64,000 nucleotides of DNA from Cytophagales bacterium (lineage in GTDB: Bacteria > Bacteroidota > Bacteroidia > Cytophagales > Thermoflexibacteraceae), in assembly GCA_004294445.1 (NCBI GenBank), contig REAZ01000022.1:1-64000 (forward strand), read 5' to 3'. Both the position numbers and the translations under genes were made by a program. The notes beneath the pieces are model-generated. The model was not told where the DNA came from and searched no databases. It saw only the letters and a list, made by a program, of their open reading frames with translations. Shown piece by piece: positions 60,496-64,000 of this stretch; the first letter of the stretch is position 1; every line of letters starts with the position of its first letter.

Positions 60496-61347
60496 ATGAC
60501 AAATCGTAGAGATTTTTTGAGAAATGCAGCACTTGGTGCTACTGCATTGGCTTTCCTGCCTAATGTATCTGAGGCGGCGCGTGTTAAAAAACAAGGAGTT
60601 CAGCTATACACCGTCAGAGAGGATATGGGCAAAGACCCCGTAGCTACTATTGAGAAAGTTGCCAAAATTGGTTTCAAAGAGGTAGAACTTGCGGGCTACA
60701 AAGAGGGTATGTTTTATGGAAAAAGCCCCGCCGATTTTCGTAAACTATTGGACGATAACGGGTTAAAGGCAATAAGCGGACATACAGGAACGGCGGGCTT
60801 AACTAATGGATTAGAAAAAATGGTAGAAGCATGTACTACCATAGGGCAGAAGTACATTGTTTGTGCTTTTACTGCTCCGAATGAGCGTAAAAATTTAGAA
60901 GATTTCAAAAAATTAGTAGAAATTTTTAATAAAGCGGGAGAAATTTGTAAAAAAGGCGGAATCCATTTGGCTTACCATAACCACGCTTTCGAGTTTGACA
61001 AGGTAGAAGGACAAATGCTTTTTGACTACCTACTCGACAATGTTCCTGCCGATTTGATGTCTATCGAAATAGATTTGTTTTGGGTAGCAAAGGCGGGCAT
61101 AAACCCAATGAGTTATTTTGAAAAATATCCAAAACGCTTTCCACTTTGGCACGTCAAAGACATGGATAATACTGAAAAAAAGGAATTTGCAGAGGTAGGA
61201 AGCGGAACTATAGACTTCAAACCCATTTTCCAAAATGCAGGCAAAGCAGGCATGAAGCACTTTTTTGTAGAGCAAGATGTTTGCAAACGCCCTCCTTTGG
61301 AGAGTATTCAGATGAGTTTTAATTACTTGAAAAGTATGAAATATTAA
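60496..61347 (+). CDS. Tat-exported sugar phosphate isomerase/epimerase-like protein
   Basis: 283 residues. A twin-arginine signal (TNRRDFLRNAALGATALAFL, cleavage near SEAA) sends it to the periplasm folded. The rest is an AP-endonuclease-2-type TIM barrel: GVQLYTVREDM, IGFKEVELAGYKEG, HLAYHNHAFEF and WHVKDMDN with metal-binding His/Glu/Asp at the usual strand ends, FVEQDVCKRPPLESI at the end. Periplasmic homologues act on sugars or glycosides (3-keto-sugar metabolism); the substrate is not known here. Confidence 0.9.
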   Translation: MTNRRDFLRNAALGATALAFLPNVSEAARVKKQGVQLYTVREDMGKDPVATIEKVAKIGFKEVELAGYKEGMFYGKSPADFRKLLDDNGLKAISGHTGTAGLTNGLEKMVEACTTIGQKYIVCAFTAPNERKNLEDFKKLVEIFNKAGEICKKGGIHLAYHNHAFEFDKVEGQMLFDYLLDNVPADLMSIEIDLFWVAKAGINPMSYFEKYPKRFPLWHVKDMDNTEKKEFAEVGSGTIDFKPIFQNAGKAGMKHFFVEQDVCKRPPLESIQMSFNYLKSMKY

Positions 61348-61380
61348 TCTTGCTACTTTTGATAAATTTAATCTTCATTA

Positions 61381-61436
61381 ACCACAAGTCCACAAGATGC
61401 ACAAGAAAAACTTGTGTTTCTTGGTGTTCTTGTGGT
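61381..61436. repeat. Nested inverted repeat of the ACCACAAG/CACAAG type
   Basis: ACCACAAG (61381-61388) pairs with CTTGTGGT (61429-61436), and CACAAG (61400-61405) with CTTGTG (61411-61416); the intervening bases pair partly. Sits between convergent genes. The wording (ACCACAAG...CACAAG...) resembles dispersed intergenic repeats seen in other genomes; it may also serve as a terminator. Confidence 0.6.
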
Positions 61437-61559
61437 AAATCATTTTTATCGAAGATGAGATTATTCTATCTATCATTTTCTCTTTTGAAGTCTTTATGAT
61501 GAATTTCGGCAGATAATATATAAGGGGTATAAAAATATAGAAAAATAACGCTGCTTGCC

Positions 61560-62321
61560 TTACAAATCTTTTATCAGCTGTACTTTTGCTTGGATAACTT
61601 CTTTGCCATCTTTTTCTTTAATAATCCTATGAATAAAAGTTTTTTGGGAGGGCTTATCCTCGTTTATGATTTCCTCCGCTTGAGCTATTACTTTTTCTCC
61701 CAACAGGCTCTCGTTGCGAAACATAATATCTAACTCGCTGACTGAGAATTGATTAAGGACTTCTTCGGGGAGTGTGTCCAATGCCCATTGGAAATAATAA
61801 ACGTTATTGGTATGTTTGTTTAAGTCCAAAGTATGCCAACTTACTTGAAAATTGGCTTGGTAATCTACTCGCTGTAAGGCTTGTATCTTAGTTTTCGGTA
61901 TGGGGAGCGGCGGGTGCTTCGTGCAGAGTGTAACTCTTTCTTTCACGAAGTCGGGGATAGCGATAAGTTGCCTTTTCTCTAAGTCAAAAAGCAGCCAACT
62001 GCTTGCTACAGTGCATATTATTTCTTGTTGGCTGTTATAAACCCTAAAATCTCTGTAGGCATAATATTTCTCGAAGCTATGCGGGCAAGTTTCCACCGTT
62101 ATTTGCTCGGTTTCTCTTGGGTACGCAGCAATTTTTAGGTGTTGCCTCGAAAGCACCCAACCCAAATTTTTCTCCTCAAGTATGTGCATAGGCAGTCCAA
62201 TAGCCCCAATGTTGTGCATGGCTGTTTCCTGTAAAAAATTTACTAAGGCAGGAATAGTTAATCTGTGCCTAAAATCAACTTCAGAGGTTCTGATACTAAA
62301 TTTTTCTGTTCCGAGCGGCAT
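61560..62321 (-). CDS. Acyl-ACP thioesterase
   Basis: 253 residues of the double-hotdog Acyl-ACP_TE family, releasing free fatty acids from ACP. Key pieces: TSEVDFRHRLTIPALVNFLQE, GWVLSRQHLKI, and the C-terminal catalytic region DLNKHTNNVYYFQWALD with Asn and His as in plant FatA/FatB. Overlaps the end of the LptF/LptG-type permease gene by 26 bases, so both are made from one mRNA. Confidence 0.9.
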   Translation of the reverse strand: MPLGTEKFSIRTSEVDFRHRLTIPALVNFLQETAMHNIGAIGLPMHILEEKNLGWVLSRQHLKIAAYPRETEQITVETCPHSFEKYYAYRDFRVYNSQQEIICTVASSWLLFDLEKRQLIAIPDFVKERVTLCTKHPPLPIPKTKIQALQRVDYQANFQVSWHTLDLNKHTNNVYYFQWALDTLPEEVLNQFSVSELDIMFRNESLLGEKVIAQAEEIINEDKPSQKTFIHRIIKEKDGKEVIQAKVQLIKDL

Positions 62322-63768
62322 ATTGATAGCTTAAAAATTTTTCTTTGAGTTTGTTGAAATAGATATAATAAATATCTGCGTCAAATAGGCGAGAATCGCT
62401 CCTTGCCTGCCTAAGGAAGAAAAAGCCAAATACGCTAAGTACGGCATTTGCCATCCATGCCCCTTCTAACGCTCCTGCAATACCTTCTTTTGCATATTTT
62501 TCCCCTGTGATAGTAAGTACATAAAATAAGATGAAAAACACAATAGAAATCAGTACGGGCAAGCCAAATCCTCCTTTTTTGATGATGGCACCGAGCGGGG
62601 CACCTATAAGAAACATGATAAAACAAGCTACCGAAAAAGTAATCTTCTGAAACATTGCGAGGCGATACGTAACAGCATCTTTTTGCATGACTTCCACTCT
62701 ATCTCGCGATGCGGCAACTAAGTTTTTGAGGTTGCGTGTTTTGTTAATTGCCTTTTCATAGTACATCACTAAGTCTTCGTCTTTAATAACTTTCTTAAAA
62801 TCGCTATATTTAGCGGGTAGGGTATCTAAGCGAAATTGTGCCAAAGAGTCGCCTGTAAAAGCAAAAGTAGCAAACTGATAGTCGTAATAGGGCTTAGAAA
62901 TATTGGGTACATTTACTAATTGGATGCCAGATTCTCTGTCAAGTGAGTCAGATGTGCGCTTCAGTTGGCTTACGGTCATCATTACTTGGTGCGACTTAAA
63001 AAGTTCTTCGGGCGTGCGGTTCATGCCTAATGCTTCCAAAGAAAAAACAAATTTTGCCTTGCTAAAATTATCTCTTACAAATTCTCTTTTGTAGGTATTA
63101 TCATTGGTAGGCTCGGAAAACTTAGAGCCATGTTGCAGTTCCATCACCAAATAATTGTTATCCAAAATAGTGTACATTTTTCCACTATCGGCAATAATGA
63201 GGTCTGTATTACCACGTTGCGCAGAGTGGTCATAAATCATGATGCCGTAGATGCCGTTGCCGCCGTTGCGGTCTTTTCGCTCTATTCGAATCCGATGCTT
63301 GGGCAAGTCATTATAAAAGCCACCTTCTTTAAACTCTAAAGCAGGTTTTTTCTGTTTTATATCATATATGAGGCTAAAAGCCCGCAAATTAGCTTCTGGG
63401 ACTATATAATTATTGGAAAGAAAAGCAGTAATAGCAATTACTAAGGCAAAAAAACCTACAGGCATTAAGATACGTAGTAGCGAAATTCCCGAACCTTTGA
63501 TGGCGGTAAGTTCGCTATGCTCTCCCAAATTTCCAAAACTCATTAAGGCGGCGAGCAGCGTTGCCAAAGGGAAAGTCATGGGGGTAAGCGTAAGGGCAAA
63601 GTAAAAAAAGACCCTTGCGTACACTTCCCAGCCCAAATCTTTGCCAACTAAGTCTTCTAAATATTGAGAAAGAAATACCGTAAAAAGAATAAAAAGCACC
63701 ACAAAAAAGGTGAGGAAAAAAGTAGGTATAAATGCTTTGCTAACAAGTTTGTCTATCTTAGTGAACAT
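62296..63768 (-). CDS. LptF/LptG-family LPS export permease
   Basis: About 490 residues from the ATG at 63768. Six transmembrane helices arranged three plus three around a periplasmic beta-jellyroll-type domain (about 110-340). The family hallmarks are an N-terminal FIPTFFLTFFVVLFILFTVF helix, TFPLATLLAALMSFG, and the C-terminal GAPLGAIIKKGGFGLPVLIS. It moves LPS out of the inner membrane together with LptB. TACTTTTG on the minus strand (63794-63787) covers an upstream ATG at 63789, so the later ATG is chosen. Confidence 0.92.
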   Translation of the reverse strand: MFTKIDKLVSKAFIPTFFLTFFVVLFILFTVFLSQYLEDLVGKDLGWEVYARVFFYFALTLTPMTFPLATLLAALMSFGNLGEHSELTAIKGSGISLLRILMPVGFFALVIAITAFLSNNYIVPEANLRAFSLIYDIKQKKPALEFKEGGFYNDLPKHRIRIERKDRNGGNGIYGIMIYDHSAQRGNTDLIIADSGKMYTILDNNYLVMELQHGSKFSEPTNDNTYKREFVRDNFSKAKFVFSLEALGMNRTPEELFKSHQVMMTVSQLKRTSDSLDRESGIQLVNVPNISKPYYDYQFATFAFTGDSLAQFRLDTLPAKYSDFKKVIKDEDLVMYYEKAINKTRNLKNLVAASRDRVEVMQKDAVTYRLAMFQKITFSVACFIMFLIGAPLGAIIKKGGFGLPVLISIVFFILFYVLTITGEKYAKEGIAGALEGAWMANAVLSVFGFFFLRQARSDSRLFDADIYYIYFNKLKEKFLSYQYAARNRKI

Positions 63769-63882
63769 GGTACTTTTGATTTTTGACAAAAGTAGTGTTC
63801 CACGACCTTAAAGCGAATATCTTAGCCGTTAATTATTCTTAAAACCAATAAAATAGCCCATTTTTTAATTTTTTTAAGATTT

Positions 63883-64000
63883 TCATAGCCCACATTCCAT
63901 ATTCAATTTGCGAAACGATGCCGAAAATTTTTGTCTGGTAGTTTCATAAGTTCTCTCTTGGGTAATGCCTGTTTCATCTACCGCCAATACTTCTATTACT
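63883..64000 (-). CDS. C-terminal end of an unidentified protein (cut by the window edge)
   Basis: An open minus-strand frame enters from the right edge and ends at a TGA at 63883-63885. The visible 38 residues end ETTRQKFSASFRKLNMECGL. Ser/Lys-rich, no motif recognised. A partial gene is likely from codon usage, but its identity is unknown. Confidence 0.5.
   Translation of the reverse strand, partial: VIEVLAVDETGITQERTYETTRQKFSASFRKLNMECGL

Noticed and set aside
1..64000. tRNA, rRNA or CRISPR arrays
   Set aside because: I looked through the spacers by eye and saw no cloverleaf, rRNA segment or regular direct-repeat array; a tRNAscan or CRISPR finder run would settle it.

Overview
The window is chromosomal DNA of a low-GC Bacteroidota bacterium, most likely of the Cytophagales/Flavobacteriia type. 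The evidence is a type IX secretion C-terminal signal, DUF3078, DUF5683 and DUF1599 proteins, a HmuY/TonB-receptor heme locus, a BtuB/BtuG-like locus under a cobalamin riboswitch, and many promoters of the Bacteroidota form TTTG-N20-TAnnTTTG. No rRNA, tRNA, CRISPR array, prophage or intact insertion sequence was seen. Only two broken mobile-type gene fragments lie at the left edge.

Layout. 1-1.7 kb: broken Rpn-type nuclease, transposase-like remnant and a sugar aminotransferase. 1.8-8.7 kb: core metabolism (DUF3078 outer-membrane protein, FabH, FkbM methyltransferase, DUF1599, FolP, RelA/SpoT). 8.7-13.9 kb: TPR-SpoIIE phosphatase, lipoprotein, RidA, HolA and a secreted protein. 14-20 kb: lipoprotein nuclease, DgkA, GT2, phosphofructokinase, XerD, GNAT and PspC-like protein. 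20-23.3 kb: vitamin B12 uptake operon (riboswitch, BtuB-like receptor, BtuG-like lipoprotein). 23.4-29.7 kb: sigma factor with a membrane partner, DUF5683, UppP-RecF, DUF1003 and an M20 amidohydrolase. 29.9-38.3 kb: signalling (7TMR-DISM-SpoIIE phosphatase, two PAS-DHp proteins without an ATPase domain, Crp/Fnr), a T9SS LamG protein, QueG and CvfB. 38.3-41.6 kb: GT9, RecR, ClpS and isochorismate synthase.

41.6-47.2 kb: a MacB-type ABC exporter with two paralogous permeases, preceded by a GC-rich stretch that could fold as a structured RNA. An island of three genes (carboxypeptidase-regulatory-like protein, tiny secreted protein, XRE regulator) follows. It is bounded by a 19-codon relic of a third permease. 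47.3-55.4 kb: Hsp20, a frameshifted YdeI gene, a TPR-CHAT protein, an AlkB-type monooxygenase, an N-terminal-Cys Ntn hydrolase with membrane segments, and a DUF6607 protein. 55.4-58.9 kb: an iron/heme locus organised around a perfect 23-bp inverted repeat that carries the -33 elements of two divergent promoters. 58.9-64 kb: GatB, a Tat-exported sugar isomerase-like protein, an acyl-ACP thioesterase and an LptF/LptG permease.

The strongest regulatory readings are the B12 riboswitch operon and the symmetric divergent heme-uptake promoter. The most speculative items are the candidate structured RNA at 41.70-41.79 kb, the overlapping alternative hairpins at 29.74 kb and the matched hairpin pair at 43.96-44.02 kb. 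QueG is itself a cobalamin-dependent enzyme family, so B12 import and tRNA queuosine modification are metabolically linked in this window.
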